A stretch of DNA of 64,000 bases from Acidobacteriota bacterium (GTDB lineage: Bacteria > Acidobacteriota > Terriglobia > Acidiferrales > UBA7541). Shown here in pieces: positions 1 through 10,310 of this stretch. The position numbers and the translations under genes were made by a program. Each line of letters starts with the position of its first letter. The stretch's first letter is position 1. Under the pieces are notes generated by a model. The model was given only the letters and a program-made list of their open reading frames with translations, did not search any database and was not told where the DNA came from. The stretch spans positions 1 through 64,000 of the forward strand of contig JAJPIE010000041.1 in assembly GCA_021324935.1 (NCBI GenBank), given 5' to 3'.

Positions 1-363
1 GGCGTCCCGGAACGTGTCGGCCAGTTCCACGGTGAGGTCCGCCAAGGTCGAGAGCTTGTGAAGAAACTGGGATCTTTGGCTCAGCACGATGCGGCTGCAC
101 AGCTCGTTAAAGGCGGCCGCGCGGCGGCTTTTTGCGCTCTGAAAATTCTCCAAGTCCAGCGGCGAGATGCTCGGTGTGGTGCGGAAATGCTTCGTATACG
201 AGTGCATGGCGCGCAGCACCACTTCCAGGTGCCAGGAAAGCCTCTTGCACAAGGTCGGCGCGAGCGAGAGTGCCTGATAGGCTTTGCCCAGTTGGCCGCC
301 GCGCCGGAAGCCAATGGCCTCGTCAAGAATGATGCTAAAAATGGTGTACGAAGTTTCCAGCAT
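1..363 (-). CDS. Partial conserved all-alpha hypothetical protein, cut by the window edge
   Basis: A reading frame on the minus strand runs without a stop from an ATG at 363 to the window edge, giving 121 residues that begin MLETSYTIFSIILDEAIGF. An in-frame TAA lies a few codons upstream, so the start is close to this ATG; ATT or CTG starts just before it are possible. Codons are GC-rich at the third position and the product is amphipathic, apparently all helical, with many Leu, Ser and Arg (for example LSWHLEVVLRAMHSYTKHF). I do not recognise the family. It is divergent from lysS. The C-terminus lies outside the window. A minus-strand -10-like TATACT at 508-513 could serve it, but the matching -35 is poor. 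Confidence 0.6.
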   Translation of the reverse strand, partial: MLETSYTIFSIILDEAIGFRRGGQLGKAYQALSLAPTLCKRLSWHLEVVLRAMHSYTKHFRTTPSISPLDLENFQSAKSRRAAAFNELCSRIVLSQRSQFLHKLSTLADLTVELADTFRDA

Positions 364-595
364 GCGCAGCGTATGTAAGTAGAGAATGGATTTTTCTTAA
401 GGCAAGGGGGAACGCCAGCTCTGAGATACGGAATCTGTGCGAGAAGAGGAAAGACGGAAAGAGATCCGCACGAATAACCTCCCGTAAGCAATTGGAGAAG
501 TTCGAGGAGTATACCAAAGATTTTACGGATAAATAATATCTAATTTTATGTACCGATACGGAACCGCCCCGCCACATCCCCTTTGGGAGGATTCC

Positions 596-624
596 TTGCC
601 GTAGTCCCTAACGGCCCTTATACT
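596..624 (+). promoter_or_regulatory. Sigma70-type promoter of lysS
   Basis: TTGCCG at 596-601 and TATACT at 619-624 are separated by exactly 17 bp. Transcription would start near 631, about 27 nt before the TTG codon at 658, which follows the purine-rich ribosome site GGGAAGGGAAG. This placement rules out the longer frame that opens at 583. The stretch 364-595 is AT-richer than the genes and shows no coding potential that I can support. Confidence 0.6.
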
Positions 625-657
625 CCTGTAGCAGAGATCAGGGAAGGGAAGTTTACA

Positions 658-2223
658 TTGAAATTCGAGCCACATGATCAATTCGAACAGCGGCAAAAGA
701 AACTGGAGGCCATCCAAGCCCTTGGATTTGAAGCATTTCCCAGGGAGTTCCGATGGACGCACACGGCCGCGGATATAGTACGGGAATACGGGAATATGGC
801 TGCGCCAGAGCTTGACGCTGCAAAACCCGGGGTCAGCCTGGCGGGGCGCATTGTCTCCTACCGCCTGATGGGAAAAGCAGGCTTTGCTCACCTTCAAGGT
901 GCAGGCAAGCGCGTGCAGGTTTACGTAAAAAAGGATGTCGTTGGCGACCGGGGGTTTCAATTGTTTCAGCTTCTCGACCTCGGCGACCATATCGGCATAC
1001 GCGGCCATCTCTTCCGCACCAAAACCGGTGAACTTTCCGTGTGGGTCGAAGAACTTTTTTTCCTCTCCAAGGCGCTGCTGCCGTTGCCGGAAAAGTGGCA
1101 CGGCCTGGCGGATGTCGAGCTGCGCTATCGCATGAGGTATCTCGACCTTATTTCCACGGAAAAGTCGCGCCAGGTCTTTGAAACCCGCGCCCGCATCGTG
1201 CGCGAACTCCGGAAATTTTTCGAGGCGCGAGGCTACATCGAAGTGGAAACGCCGATGATGCACCCGATTGCGGGAGGCGCCACCGCGCGGCCCTTCGTCA
1301 CCCATCACAACACTCTGGACATCAACCTTTTCTTGCGCATTGCGCCGGAGCTCTATCTGAAGCGCCTGACCGTTGGCGGCTTCGATCGCGTCTTTGAAAT
1401 CAACCGCAACTTCCGGAACGAGGGCATCTCCACGCAACACAATCCCGAATTCACGATGCTCGAGTTCTACGAAGCCTACAGCAACTACCGCGATCTGATG
1501 GATCTGAATGAACAACTGTTCGCGCAGGTCGCGCAAGCGATCGCCGGTTCCACCAAGGTGAAGTATGGCGACGTGGAGCTGGATTTCGGGAAGATGGAAC
1601 GCCTCTCCATGCGCGAAGCCATTGTGAAATATTGGCCAGAGGGCGCTGGGACGCCGCCGACCGTACAGGAACTTGCCGCGCCTGGCGGTGCGCAGCGTGC
1701 CACCGAGCGTTACAACCAGTGGGCGAAAGCCAATCACGCGGAATACGCCGCGGCGAAAGGAAACCTGGCCGATGGCGAATGGACCGGACTGCTGTTCGAA
1801 ACGATCGCGGAAGACAAGCTGGTTCAGCCCACAATCCTCTACGATTTCCCCACGGAGATCTCTCCGCTCTCCAAGCAGAAGCCGGAGGATCCGGCTTTGA
1901 CCGAACGCTTCGAGATTTACGTGGCGGGGATGGAGATTGCCAACGGATTTTCGGAATTGAACGATCCTGCGGAACAGGAACGCCGCTTTCTCGCGCAGAT
2001 CGCCCGGGGCGGCGATGAGGTGCCGAAACAACTCGACGTGGACTATATTCGCGCCCTGGCCCACGGGATGCCCCCGACCGCCGGCGAGGGGATTGGCATC
2101 GACCGGCTTACCATGCTCCTCACGGATTCCCATTCCATCCGCGACGTCATTTTGTTCCCGCAATTGCGGCCGGAGGGGAAGCCGGAAGAGGGGCAAGCGG
2201 GCCAAGCGGCAGGGAAGGCGTAA
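658..2223 (+). CDS. lysS: Lysine--tRNA ligase (class II)
   Basis: Cytoplasmic LysRS activates lysine with ATP and charges tRNA-Lys. The 521-residue product has an N-terminal helical lead ([19 protein letters not shown]), an OB-fold anticodon-binding region over roughly residues 55-145, and a class II catalytic core. Core landmarks are the motif 2 region [20 protein letters not shown] and motif 3 [15 protein letters not shown] near the C-terminus. An insertion around residues 310-360 ([20 protein letters not shown]) makes it slightly longer than the usual 490-505 residues. The TTG start at 658 is chosen because it follows GGGAAGGGAAG by 6 nt and lies downstream of the promoter at 596-624. A permease gene follows after 49 bp on the same strand. 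Confidence 0.95.
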   Translation: MKFEPHDQFEQRQKKLEAIQALGFEAFPREFRWTHTAADIVREYGNMAAPELDAAKPGVSLAGRIVSYRLMGKAGFAHLQGAGKRVQVYVKKDVVGDRGFQLFQLLDLGDHIGIRGHLFRTKTGELSVWVEELFFLSKALLPLPEKWHGLADVELRYRMRYLDLISTEKSRQVFETRARIVRELRKFFEARGYIEVETPMMHPIAGGATARPFVTHHNTLDINLFLRIAPELYLKRLTVGGFDRVFEINRNFRNEGISTQHNPEFTMLEFYEAYSNYRDLMDLNEQLFAQVAQAIAGSTKVKYGDVELDFGKMERLSMREAIVKYWPEGAGTPPTVQELAAPGGAQRATERYNQWAKANHAEYAAAKGNLADGEWTGLLFETIAEDKLVQPTILYDFPTEISPLSKQKPEDPALTERFEIYVAGMEIANGFSELNDPAEQERRFLAQIARGGDEVPKQLDVDYIRALAHGMPPTAGEGIGIDRLTMLLTDSHSIRDVILFPQLRPEGKPEEGQAGQAAGKA

Positions 2224-2272
2224 GAGGCCGGAGCAAAGCCGCACCTGCCTATTTGGAGGAAAATGAGGCGCC

Positions 2273-3499
2273 ATGAGCTTTGAATGGTTTGTGGCGCTGC
2301 GGTATTTAAGGTCGCCGCATCGTCCGGCGATCCTGCGTTTGGTCACCGCATTTTCCGTGATCGGCGTTGCTGCGGGTGTCGCCACGCTGGTAATTGCGCT
2401 TTCAATGAACAGCGGCTTCCGTGAAACCTTGCAGGACCGGCTGCTCGGCGTCACCGCTCACATCTCCCTCACGAGGCCGGGCTCCGGCGGCATTTCCAAC
2501 TATCAAGCGCTGGCGAAAAAACTCGCGGAACTTCCGGGCGTTCGCTCCGTGACTCCTGCCATCTATGACACCGTGCTGCTCTCCTTCAATGGCGAGGCGC
2601 GCGGTGTGGTCACCAAGGGAATTGATGTCGACCTCGAAAAGAAGAGCGACGAAGCGCTCCAGAAACTCACCGCCGGGCATCTTGACTTTTCTCCGGATCC
2701 CGATGGAATCGAGGGCATGCTCGTGGGAAAGCTCCTCGCGGACGAATGGAAGGTCAAGCCGGGCGATTATGTAACACTCACCAGCCCGCAAGGCCGGCTG
2801 ACTCCCTTCGGCATGCTGCCGCGCACGCGCAGGTTCCGCGTGTCGGGCATCTTTGAGTCCGGTTTTTACGATTACGACGAAAACTGGTGCTTCATCTCCT
2901 TGCCGGCGGCGCAAGCCCTGGCCGGCGCAGGCGACATCGTGAATGTTCTGGAATTCCGGCTGAAGAAACCCGAAGCCGCGCCGCAAATCGCTCCTCAAGC
3001 CGAGCAGGCAGCCGGCATGGGCTTCGCTGCTAGCACCTGGATGGAAGCCAACCGCGCGCTGTTCCGCGCCTTGAAGCTCGAAAAATTGGTCACCGCCATA
3101 TTCATCGGTCTGATCACGTTTGTTGCCGGGCTCAACATTCTCGTAGTGCTGTCGATGACGGTCACCGACAAAGCCCGTGATATCGCGGTTTTGCTCTCCC
3201 TGGGCACGCGCCGTGAACAAATTCGCAGAATATTTTTGCTGCAAGGTATTGCCATCGGAGCCGCGGGAACGTTCATCGGGCTCGCGGTCGGCTACGGCTT
3301 CGCCTGGATCGCCGGTACTTACCAGCTCATTCCCCTCGATCCGCAGGTTTATGCGGTGCCGTACGTGCCCTTCCATCCAAGCTTTTTCGACGGGCTGTGG
3401 ATCTCCATCGCGGCGATCAGCATCGCGATTCTGGCCACCATCGTTCCAGCTCGTGAAGCCGCGCGATTACTGCCTGTGGAGATTTTGCGTTTCGAATGA
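2273..3499 (+). CDS. LolC/LolE-type (FtsX superfamily) ABC transporter permease
   Basis: Inner-membrane permease of 408 residues with the LolC/E layout. One N-terminal membrane segment (LVTAFSVIGVAAGVATLVIA, about 24-45) is followed by a large MacB-type periplasmic domain (about 46-270). Three C-terminal segments follow (about 270-400), the first being LVTAIFIGLITFVAGLNILV. The early segment FEWFVALRYLRSPHRPAILR matches the LolC/LolE start. The family releases lipoproteins from the inner membrane to the LolA carrier, using LolD as ATPase. A LolD-like gene lies 420 bp downstream on the same strand, so the two probably work together. Only one permease gene is present, which suggests a homodimeric LolF-like arrangement. 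GGAGG lies 13 nt before the ATG. Confidence 0.85.
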   Translation: MSFEWFVALRYLRSPHRPAILRLVTAFSVIGVAAGVATLVIALSMNSGFRETLQDRLLGVTAHISLTRPGSGGISNYQALAKKLAELPGVRSVTPAIYDTVLLSFNGEARGVVTKGIDVDLEKKSDEALQKLTAGHLDFSPDPDGIEGMLVGKLLADEWKVKPGDYVTLTSPQGRLTPFGMLPRTRRFRVSGIFESGFYDYDENWCFISLPAAQALAGAGDIVNVLEFRLKKPEAAPQIAPQAEQAAGMGFAASTWMEANRALFRALKLEKLVTAIFIGLITFVAGLNILVVLSMTVTDKARDIAVLLSLGTRREQIRRIFLLQGIAIGAAGTFIGLAVGYGFAWIAGTYQLIPLDPQVYAVPYVPFHPSFFDGLWISIAAISIAILATIVPAREAARLLPVEILRFE

Positions 3500-3502
3500 G
3501 GC

Positions 3503-3525
3503 AAAAAAAAACCGATCTCGGATCG
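3503..3525 (-). terminator. Possible minus-strand intrinsic terminator
   Basis: Read on the minus strand, CGATC-CGA-GATCG forms a short 5-bp hairpin followed by a run of T (the A run at 3503-3511 on the plus strand). No intact minus-strand gene lies upstream of it, so it may be left over from a decayed one. The stem is short, so confidence is low. Confidence 0.3.
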
Positions 3526-3526
3526 C

Positions 3527-3918
3527 TGTTGTCCGTACTCCAGTTTTCGCTTGGCCAATCAAAGGTTCTGGTACACGCAACGCCGCGGATTTGGAGGGCC
3601 ATTTGCTTCATTAAGGCTTAATACTTGGGAGGCTGCTGATCCGGCAGTCCGTACATTTCGATTCGACCATCTGGCCTTCCCTAAAGTATTGAAAAACAGA
3701 GTATTAGAATTGTTTCAATTTTGAACAATTTCCCCTCCTGCCCTATCGGGTAGATTGGGGAAGGAAATGGGAAAACTGTTGGGCAAGGTCGCACCGAATC
3801 CCGTCTGTCCGGTCAGATGCTCTACCCCCGGAACTTTGCATCTTATTTGTATGGAATGCTCCGCGCGGTGTGATGTGCAGCCTTGCCCGGCGGTGCGCGG
3901 GAAGCGAGGATGCCTGCC
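3527..3918. other. Intergenic region before lolD, no supported gene
   Basis: About 390 bp between the permease and lolD. Short frames on both strands lack family resemblance. A minus-strand tail ending in PDGRIEMYGLPDQQPPKY (stop at 3619-3621) looks protein-like for about 18 codons but has an in-frame stop just upstream, so it could be a relic. The part near 3660-3720 is AT-rich and may hold the lolD-clpC promoter, but I could not fix a convincing -35/-10 pair. Confidence 0.4.
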
Positions 3919-4677
3919 ATGAGTTTCCCCGGCGCTCCAGTGACCCTTGTCCAGGGGGAAGTGTTGCTGGAAGCGCGCAGTCTGCGAAAGAATTTTGGCG
4001 AAGGCCAAAAAAAGCTGGAAGTTCTCGTCGAAGCCAGCCTCGAATTGCGCGAAGGAGAGATGGTTGCGATCGTCGCGCCATCCGGAGCGGGAAAGAGCAC
4101 GCTTCTCCACCTCCTCGGTGCGCTAGACACTCCAACAAGCGGTACAGTATACTTTGCGCATAAAGCCATCGAAACGAATCAAGACGCGGCCGTCGCGAAT
4201 TTTCGCAATCGAGCCGTGGGGTTTCTCTGGCAAAGGCATCAACTGCTGCCGGATTTCACGGCGGAAGAGAATGTGGCGATGCCCTTGCTAGTGCGCGGAG
4301 AGCCACAGGAAGTCGCGCTCGGCAAAGCGCGGCAATGGCTCGAAGAAGTTGGGCTCAAGGACCGGGCCCAGCACCGCGCGGGAGAACTTTCGGGCGGGGA
4401 GCAGCAGCGTGTGGCGATTGCCCGGGCGCTCGTCACCGGGCCGCGCGTGTTACTGGCGGACGAACCGACCGGAGATCTGGACGAGGAGAATGCTTGGGCC
4501 GTGTTCGGGTTGCTGGAACGGTTGCACCGCACGCATAAGTTGGCGTCCTTGATCGCGACGCACAACCTCGAGCTTGCGGCACGTTGCGACCGGATCGTGG
4601 GGCTGGAACATGGCGTTCTGCGGACTCGCTCGGTGAAAGCCGTGGCGCAGGGGACCCCAGGGGGAGAAGCGAGCTAA
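3919..4677 (+). CDS. lolD: LolD-type lipoprotein-release ABC transporter ATP-binding protein
   Basis: Cytoplasmic ATPase of about 252 residues that would energise LolC/E-mediated release of lipoproteins. It shows Walker A (APSGAGKST), a Q-loop written FLWQRHQLLPDF where LolD proteins usually have FQ(F/H)HHLLPEF, the ABC signature [15 protein letters not shown], Walker B VLLADEPTGDLD and the switch histidine in IATHN. The ATG at 3919 is preferred because GCGAGG lies 9 nt upstream; an ATG at 3910 sits directly against that site, and a TTG at 3883 has no ribosome site. The stop is one base before the GTG of clpC, so the two genes are cotranscribed and probably translationally coupled. Confidence 0.85.
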   Translation: MSFPGAPVTLVQGEVLLEARSLRKNFGEGQKKLEVLVEASLELREGEMVAIVAPSGAGKSTLLHLLGALDTPTSGTVYFAHKAIETNQDAAVANFRNRAVGFLWQRHQLLPDFTAEENVAMPLLVRGEPQEVALGKARQWLEEVGLKDRAQHRAGELSGGEQQRVAIARALVTGPRVLLADEPTGDLDEENAWAVFGLLERLHRTHKLASLIATHNLELAARCDRIVGLEHGVLRTRSVKAVAQGTPGGEAS

Positions 4678-4678
4678 C

Positions 4679-7105
4679 GTGTTCGAACGATATACTGAGA
4701 AAGCGCGTCGCGTCATCTTTTTTGCCAGGTACGAAGCCAGCCAGTACGGGAGCCCGTACATCGAAACCGAGCACCTCTTGCTCGGATTGATGCGTGAGGA
4801 CAAGGCGCTGGCCAATCGTTTCCTGCGCCAGCAAGGCTCCATCGAATCCATTCGGAAAGAAATCGAAGCGCGCATCACCATCCGCGAGCGCATCTCGACT
4901 TCGGTGGAAGTGCCTCTGAGCGCGGAGTGCAAGCGCATCCTCAACATGGCCGCCGAAGAAGCCGAGCGCCTCGGCCACAAGCACGTTGGCACCGAGCACC
5001 TCTTGCTCGGCATCCTCCGCGAAGAGAAATGTTTCGGCGCGGAAATCCTGATGGAGCGCGGCCTGCGCCTCTCTGCCTTGCGCGAAGAGCTGTCGCGCAC
5101 CACCGGAGAAAAGACCACCGCTTCGCGGCCGAAGGAAACCTCGCTGCTCGCGGAGTTCAGCCGCGATCTCACCCAGGCGGCCACCGAAGGATCACTCGAC
5201 CCGCTGGTTGGGCGCGAAGGCGAAGTCGAACGCGTCATTCAGATCCTCTGCCGCCGCACGAAGAACAATCCCGTTCTGATCGGCGAGCCGGGTGTCGGCA
5301 AGACCGCCATCGTCGAGGGCCTCGCGCAGCGGATTTCCGACGGCGATGTCCCCCCGTTCCTCGCGGACAAGCGGATTCTCTCGCTGGATCTTTCCCTCAT
5401 CGTTGCCGGCACGAAATATCGCGGCCAGTTCGAAGAGCGCCTGAAGACCATCATGAAGGAATTGATGGAGAGCCAGAATTCCATCGTCTTCATCGACGAA
5501 TTGCACACGCTCGTGGGCGCGGGCTCCGCCGAAGGCTCGCTGGACGCGGCAAATATCCTGAAGCCGGCGTTGTCGCGCGGCGAAATCCAGTGCATTGGCG
5601 CCACCACTCCCGGCGAATACCGAAAGTCCGTGGAAAAGGACCGTTCGCTCGAGCGCCGCTTCCAGGCCGTGAAAGTTCCGGCCCCCAATGAGGAAGAAGC
5701 CATTCAGGTGATCAACGGCGTGCGCGAGCGCTACGAAAAGTTCCACGCCATCAGCTATACCGACGAAGCCCTCCGCTATTCCGTCTTCCTTTCCAATCGC
5801 TATATTCCCGATCGCTTCTTGCCGGACAAGGCCATCGATTTGATCGATGAAGCGGGCGCCCGCGTCAAGCTTCGCCAGGCTTCGGTGCCGGAAGAAGTCG
5901 CAGAAGTTCAAAAACGCGTGAAATTCATCACCCACCGCATGGAATCGGCGATTGCCGCGCACGAATTCGAAAAAGCGCGCTTCTATTCCGAGGAAGAGCG
6001 CAAGGAAAAGGAAAACCTGCGCGTTCTGCGCGAGCGCTACAAGCTGGATGACGCCTCTACCGGCATCGTTACCCGCGAAGACATCGAAGAAGTGGTTTCG
6101 CGCTGGACCGGCATCGCCGTCACCTCCATCAAGGAGGACGAACAGCAGAAGCTCCTTCGCATCGAGCCGGAACTCCACAAGCGCGTCATCAGCCAGGACA
6201 AAGCCATCACCGCCCTGGCGCGCGCCATTCGCCGCAGCCGCGCCGGCCTGAAATCCCCCTCGCGCCCCGTGGGCTGCTTCTTCTTCCTCGGGCCCACCGG
6301 CGTCGGCAAGACCGAAGTCGCGCGCCGCTTGGCCGAATTCCTGTTCGGCTCGGAAAAGTCTCTCGTACGTTTCGACATGTCTGAGTTCATGGAAAAGCAC
6401 TCCGTCTCCAAGCTCATTGGCGCGCCCCCAGGATACGTCGGCTATGAAGAGGGGGGGCAGCTCACGGAACGCGTGCGCCGGACCCCGTATTCGGTTATCC
6501 TGTTGGACGAGATTGAGAAGGCGCATCCCGACCTCTTTAACATCCTGCTGCAAGTTTTCGAGGACGGGCAGTTGACGGATGGTCTCGGAAACACGGTCGA
6601 TTTCCGGAATACCATCATCATCATGACTTCCAACATTGGTGCGCGGCACCTGCAGAAGCGCACCTCCATTGGTTTTCAGGCTGGAATTGACGAAGCCAGT
6701 TTGAAGAGCATGGAAGATCTTGTGTTGGGAGAAGTGAAGCGTGCGTTCAATCCGGAGTTCCTGAACCGGTTGGACGAAATCATCCTCTTCAATCCGTTGG
6801 GTGGCGAAGATCTGCTCCGCATCATTGATCTTCTGGTGGGCCAGTTGAACGATACGCTGATTCACCGGCAGGTCCAGGTGGTGCTGTCACCCGAAGCAAG
6901 GCAGTGGATCCTCGAGAAAACGTGCGCGGACCGGAATTACGGTGCGCGGCCGTTGCGGCGGGCGCTGCAGAAATATGTGGAAGACCCGCTCTCCGAGGCT
7001 TTGATCCAGGGGGGAATTCAGAGGCCTGCAACATTGCAAATTTATGTTGCGGGGGAAGGTCTCGCATTCCGTCCGGTTGGCGAGGCAACCCCGGTCGTCC
7101 ACTAG
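4679..7105 (+). CDS. clpC: ATP-dependent Clp protease ATP-binding subunit ClpC
   Basis: Hexameric AAA+ unfoldase of 808 residues that feeds substrates to ClpP in the cytoplasm. Domain order: a double Clp-N repeat (1-145; [14 protein letters not shown] and [14 protein letters not shown]); AAA-1 with Walker A GEPGVGKT near 201 and Walker B VFIDELHT near 273; a UVR-type middle segment around 415-445 ([14 protein letters not shown]); then AAA-2 with Walker A GPTGVGKT near 538, the pore loop in [15 protein letters not shown] and a C-terminal ClpB-D2-like domain. The UVR segment and short middle domain distinguish ClpC from ClpA and ClpB. It starts with GTG one base after the lolD stop. No clpP or mcsA/B genes are visible nearby. 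Confidence 0.93.
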   Translation: MFERYTEKARRVIFFARYEASQYGSPYIETEHLLLGLMREDKALANRFLRQQGSIESIRKEIEARITIRERISTSVEVPLSAECKRILNMAAEEAERLGHKHVGTEHLLLGILREEKCFGAEILMERGLRLSALREELSRTTGEKTTASRPKETSLLAEFSRDLTQAATEGSLDPLVGREGEVERVIQILCRRTKNNPVLIGEPGVGKTAIVEGLAQRISDGDVPPFLADKRILSLDLSLIVAGTKYRGQFEERLKTIMKELMESQNSIVFIDELHTLVGAGSAEGSLDAANILKPALSRGEIQCIGATTPGEYRKSVEKDRSLERRFQAVKVPAPNEEEAIQVINGVRERYEKFHAISYTDEALRYSVFLSNRYIPDRFLPDKAIDLIDEAGARVKLRQASVPEEVAEVQKRVKFITHRMESAIAAHEFEKARFYSEEERKEKENLRVLRERYKLDDASTGIVTREDIEEVVSRWTGIAVTSIKEDEQQKLLRIEPELHKRVISQDKAITALARAIRRSRAGLKSPSRPVGCFFFLGPTGVGKTEVARRLAEFLFGSEKSLVRFDMSEFMEKHSVSKLIGAPPGYVGYEEGGQLTERVRRTPYSVILLDEIEKAHPDLFNILLQVFEDGQLTDGLGNTVDFRNTIIIMTSNIGARHLQKRTSIGFQAGIDEASLKSMEDLVLGEVKRAFNPEFLNRLDEIILFNPLGGEDLLRIIDLLVGQLNDTLIHRQVQVVLSPEARQWILEKTCADRNYGARPLRRALQKYVEDPLSEALIQGGIQRPATLQIYVAGEGLAFRPVGEATPVVH

Positions 7106-7305
7106 CGAATCTGACGCAGCACGTGTGAACGCGAAGCGGTTTGGCCTACAGGAAGACCGTCCCGCGTAGTACGCGCGGCCAGCCCATACCGGGTCTGGCG
7201 GGAGAAAAGCATCTTGAGTTTGGGGGCGCGGCCTTGAACCGCTCAACGGCCGCTCAACGGACAGTCTGTGTGTTGGCGATGTGGAGCGCGGCGCGTTCTG
7301 CGCGC

Positions 7306-10257
7306 ATGGGTGTATCCTCGGCACACCGCCTGCTGTTGGCTCTCCTGGTTCTCTTTACCTGCTCTTTGACGCACGCTGCCCCCGCAAGTTCCGCGGAAGC
7401 CCCCTCCGCCGCCAAGGTTCGCACCCTCCTCCACGCCTCTCTCAGCGATAATTTCTACGACGAGAAAATCGACGATTTCAGCGGATCGCCACAGGAGGGC
7501 GCGGGGCAAACCGGCGGCATCATCGAACGCATCGAATTTGAAGGCAACCGCCGTATCCGCACCGATACCCTGAAGGCCCGCATCTTCACCCGCGACGGCG
7601 ATCCCTACAATGAAGACACCCTGCGGCGCGATTTCCAGGCGCTCTGGAATACGCAATATTTTGAAGACGTGAAGCTTCGCGTGGAAGATTCCCCGGACAA
7701 GCCCAACGCGAAAATCGTCATATTCGAAGTCAAGGAACGTCCGGTCATCCGCCGCATCCGTTACGACGGCATCCACTCCATCTCCGAATCGGACATTCTC
7801 GACCGCTTCAAGGAAAAGAAAGTCGGCCTCACCGTAGAAAGCCAATTCGACCCGACTCGCATCAAGAAGGCAGAGGTGGTCCTGAAGGATCTCCTTGGCG
7901 AGCATGGCCGGCAGTTCGCCACCGTCACGCCGGAGTACGAGCGCATCGCTTCGAGCAATGCCGTGATCCTGGTTTTCAAGATCGTGGAAGGGCCCAAGGT
8001 AAAGGTCGGGCAGATTCACTTCACGGGGAATCACGCGTTCAGCGACCGCAAGCTGATCCGCGCCATGCATAACGACCGTCCTTACTCGATTCCTCTTTAC
8101 ATCACCGAAATCAACGTGCTTTCCAAGACCTACGATCACGACAAGCTGATCGAAGACATTGAAGTCGGCATCCGCGGCCTCTATCAGGACAACGGTTATT
8201 TCAAGGTGGTGGTGAAGGATCCGATTCTGGAAAACGTCGACACGCAAAACTGGCGCTGGGGCATCCCCGTGGTAGCCGGGCGCACTCCCGGCAAAGCGGT
8301 GAACATCACGATTCCCATCGACGAGGGCGAAAAGTACTTCATGGGAACCCTCAAGATCGCCAGCACCGATCCGGACAAGGCGCTGTCTCTGAAGGCCGAC
8401 GCCCTCAAAGGCGTCTTCCCTCTCAAGCAGGGCGACGTCTTCTCCACCGCGAAGATCCGCAAGGCGCTCGACGAATACACCAAAATCTACGGCCAGTACG
8501 GCTTCATCGATTTCGTCCCCACGCCGGATCAGGACATCGACGAAACCAAAAAGCAGATCAACCTCGTCCTGAAATTCGACGAAGGCAAACAGTATTACGT
8601 TCACCGCATCGACTTCAGCGGCAACACCACCACCCGCGACAAAGTCATCCGCCGGCAGCTTCTCATCGACGAAGGCCAGCTCTTCAACAAGCGCGCTTGG
8701 GAGCTGAGCATTCTGCGCATCAATCAGCTCGACTACTTCGACAAGATCGACGCCGACAAAAACGTCGAAATCAAGCGCAACACCAAACAAGGCACGGTCG
8801 ACCTCCTTCTCAAGCTCCACGAAAAAGGGAAGCAATCCATCGGCTTGCAGGGAGGTGTCAGCGGCCTGGCGGGCGGCTTCATCGGGCTCACCTACCAGAC
8901 CAACAATTTCCTGGGCCTGGGTGAAACCCTCACGCTTTCGGCTTCCGTGGGGCAATATGAGCGCAACCTGATGTTTGGTTTCACCGAGCCCTATCTGTTT
9001 GACCGGCCGATCAGCACTGGCTTCACCGTTTTCTCCACCCTATACAAATTCGACCAGGCGCAGCAGGCCGCGCTCCTCACCGGCCAGCAGGTCAGCATCA
9101 ACCCGCAATTTATTCAGGATTACAACCAGAACAGCACCGGCTTCACCACCTTTGCCAACTACGGCCTGAAAAAGCACGTCTTCACGCACATCGGCGTCAC
9201 CTACGGCCTCACCAAAACCAGCATCTCTACTTACAACGCCGCCTCTCAGCTCCTCTTTACGCAGTTGCAGTACGGCAGCGTCGCCGGTCCCAGCGCCTTG
9301 AACGGCATCATCGCCAGCACGCTTACCGGAACGATCACCTACAACACCATCGACAATCCCATCAACTCGACCAAGGGCAAGAGCTACTTCTATTCGTTGG
9401 CCTTCACCGGCGGGCCGCTGGGCGGCAACGTCAACACCATCACCAACATCGGCGAGTACAAATATTTCAAACCCATCAATCACAATCGCAACGCCATAGG
9501 CGTGCGCTTCATGGCCGGATTCACCACCGGATATGGCGGCAAAGAAGTTCCGCCCTACAGCCGCTTCTACCTGGGCGGCGAAACGGATCTGCGCGGCTTC
9601 GATATTCGCGCCGTCTCGCCGGTCGCCTACATCCCCAACGTGGTCAATCAAACGGTCTCCATCTCCGGGAATTCCTTCTCGATTCCCGTGCTGGTGAAAA
9701 CCATCACCTTCCCCGGTGGGGACACGCAAGGCGTGGCCAATTTCGAATACCGCATTCCCATCGCCGGCCCGGTCGCCATGTCCTTTTTCAACGATATTGG
9801 TACCGTCGGCATTCTGGAAAAAGGCGCGCTCCGCCTCGATCCCACCGGCGTTCAGACCATCAATCAGCAGTTCCCGCTGGTCAATCAGCAGTCGCAATTG
9901 CAGTTGGCGCCGGGCACCAACTTCAAGATGCGCGATTCGGTCGGCATTGAGTTCATCGTCAACCTGCCGATCGTGCAGGCGCCTTTCCGGATTTATTACG
10001 CGTACAACCCGCTGCGCATTCACCAGGTGCTCTATTCGCCGAATGCGGCGGTCAACGGGCGCAATCTTTCCATGCAATGCATTCGGAGCGGCCAGACGAA
10101 TCCGCTCACGCCCATTGATTCCGCGAATTTGAACAACTGGCAGGCCATCTGCAGTTCGGCCGTGGTTTTGGGTATGCAACCCGTATTCGCGCCCTCGGGC
10201 CTGGATTATTTCGAGCCGCAGACGACATTCCGTTTCACCGTGAGCCGCACGTTCTAG
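7306..10257 (+). CDS. bamA: Outer-membrane assembly factor BamA
   Basis: Omp85-family protein that folds and inserts beta-barrel proteins. From the ATG at 7306 it has 983 residues: a signal peptide (RLLLALLVLFTCSLTHA, about 8-25); about five POTRA repeats from residue 71 (IERIEFEGNRRIRTDTLKAR; RIRYDGIHSISESDIL; VGQIHFTGNHAFSDRKLIRA; VHRIDFSGNTTTRDKVIRRQ); and a 16-strand-type barrel from about residue 510. The barrel includes the conserved RGFD segment in YLGGETDLRGFD and a C-terminal aromatic residue (FTVSRTF). It is longer than the E. coli protein because of loop insertions. The start is uncertain: an ATG at 7279 and a TTG at 7141 are in frame, and none has a clear ribosome site. Downstream genes encode a large lipoprotein and Skp. 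Confidence 0.9.
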   Translation: MGVSSAHRLLLALLVLFTCSLTHAAPASSAEAPSAAKVRTLLHASLSDNFYDEKIDDFSGSPQEGAGQTGGIIERIEFEGNRRIRTDTLKARIFTRDGDPYNEDTLRRDFQALWNTQYFEDVKLRVEDSPDKPNAKIVIFEVKERPVIRRIRYDGIHSISESDILDRFKEKKVGLTVESQFDPTRIKKAEVVLKDLLGEHGRQFATVTPEYERIASSNAVILVFKIVEGPKVKVGQIHFTGNHAFSDRKLIRAMHNDRPYSIPLYITEINVLSKTYDHDKLIEDIEVGIRGLYQDNGYFKVVVKDPILENVDTQNWRWGIPVVAGRTPGKAVNITIPIDEGEKYFMGTLKIASTDPDKALSLKADALKGVFPLKQGDVFSTAKIRKALDEYTKIYGQYGFIDFVPTPDQDIDETKKQINLVLKFDEGKQYYVHRIDFSGNTTTRDKVIRRQLLIDEGQLFNKRAWELSILRINQLDYFDKIDADKNVEIKRNTKQGTVDLLLKLHEKGKQSIGLQGGVSGLAGGFIGLTYQTNNFLGLGETLTLSASVGQYERNLMFGFTEPYLFDRPISTGFTVFSTLYKFDQAQQAALLTGQQVSINPQFIQDYNQNSTGFTTFANYGLKKHVFTHIGVTYGLTKTSISTYNAASQLLFTQLQYGSVAGPSALNGIIASTLTGTITYNTIDNPINSTKGKSYFYSLAFTGGPLGGNVNTITNIGEYKYFKPINHNRNAIGVRFMAGFTTGYGGKEVPPYSRFYLGGETDLRGFDIRAVSPVAYIPNVVNQTVSISGNSFSIPVLVKTITFPGGDTQGVANFEYRIPIAGPVAMSFFNDIGTVGILEKGALRLDPTGVQTINQQFPLVNQQSQLQLAPGTNFKMRDSVGIEFIVNLPIVQAPFRIYYAYNPLRIHQVLYSPNAAVNGRNLSMQCIRSGQTNPLTPIDSANLNNWQAICSSAVVLGMQPVFAPSGLDYFEPQTTFRFTVSRTF

Positions 10258-10310
10258 GCGGTTGGCTCGGCGCAAGAGTTTAGAGAATACGAATCACAAC
10301 AGGAAGGACC

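Noticed and set aside
523..2454. Long minus-strand frame of 643 codons over lysS
   Set aside because: It lies opposite a certain lysS gene. High third-position GC opens long antisense frames; the product has no family features. The same applies to other long antisense frames such as 5192-6865, 7243-8955, 12281-14080, 20086-21609 and 36702-38213.
3619..3700. Minus-strand tail ending PDGRIEMYGLPDQQPPKY as a gene
   Set aside because: Only about 18 codons before an in-frame stop; too short to support a gene, kept only as a comment in the gap entry.
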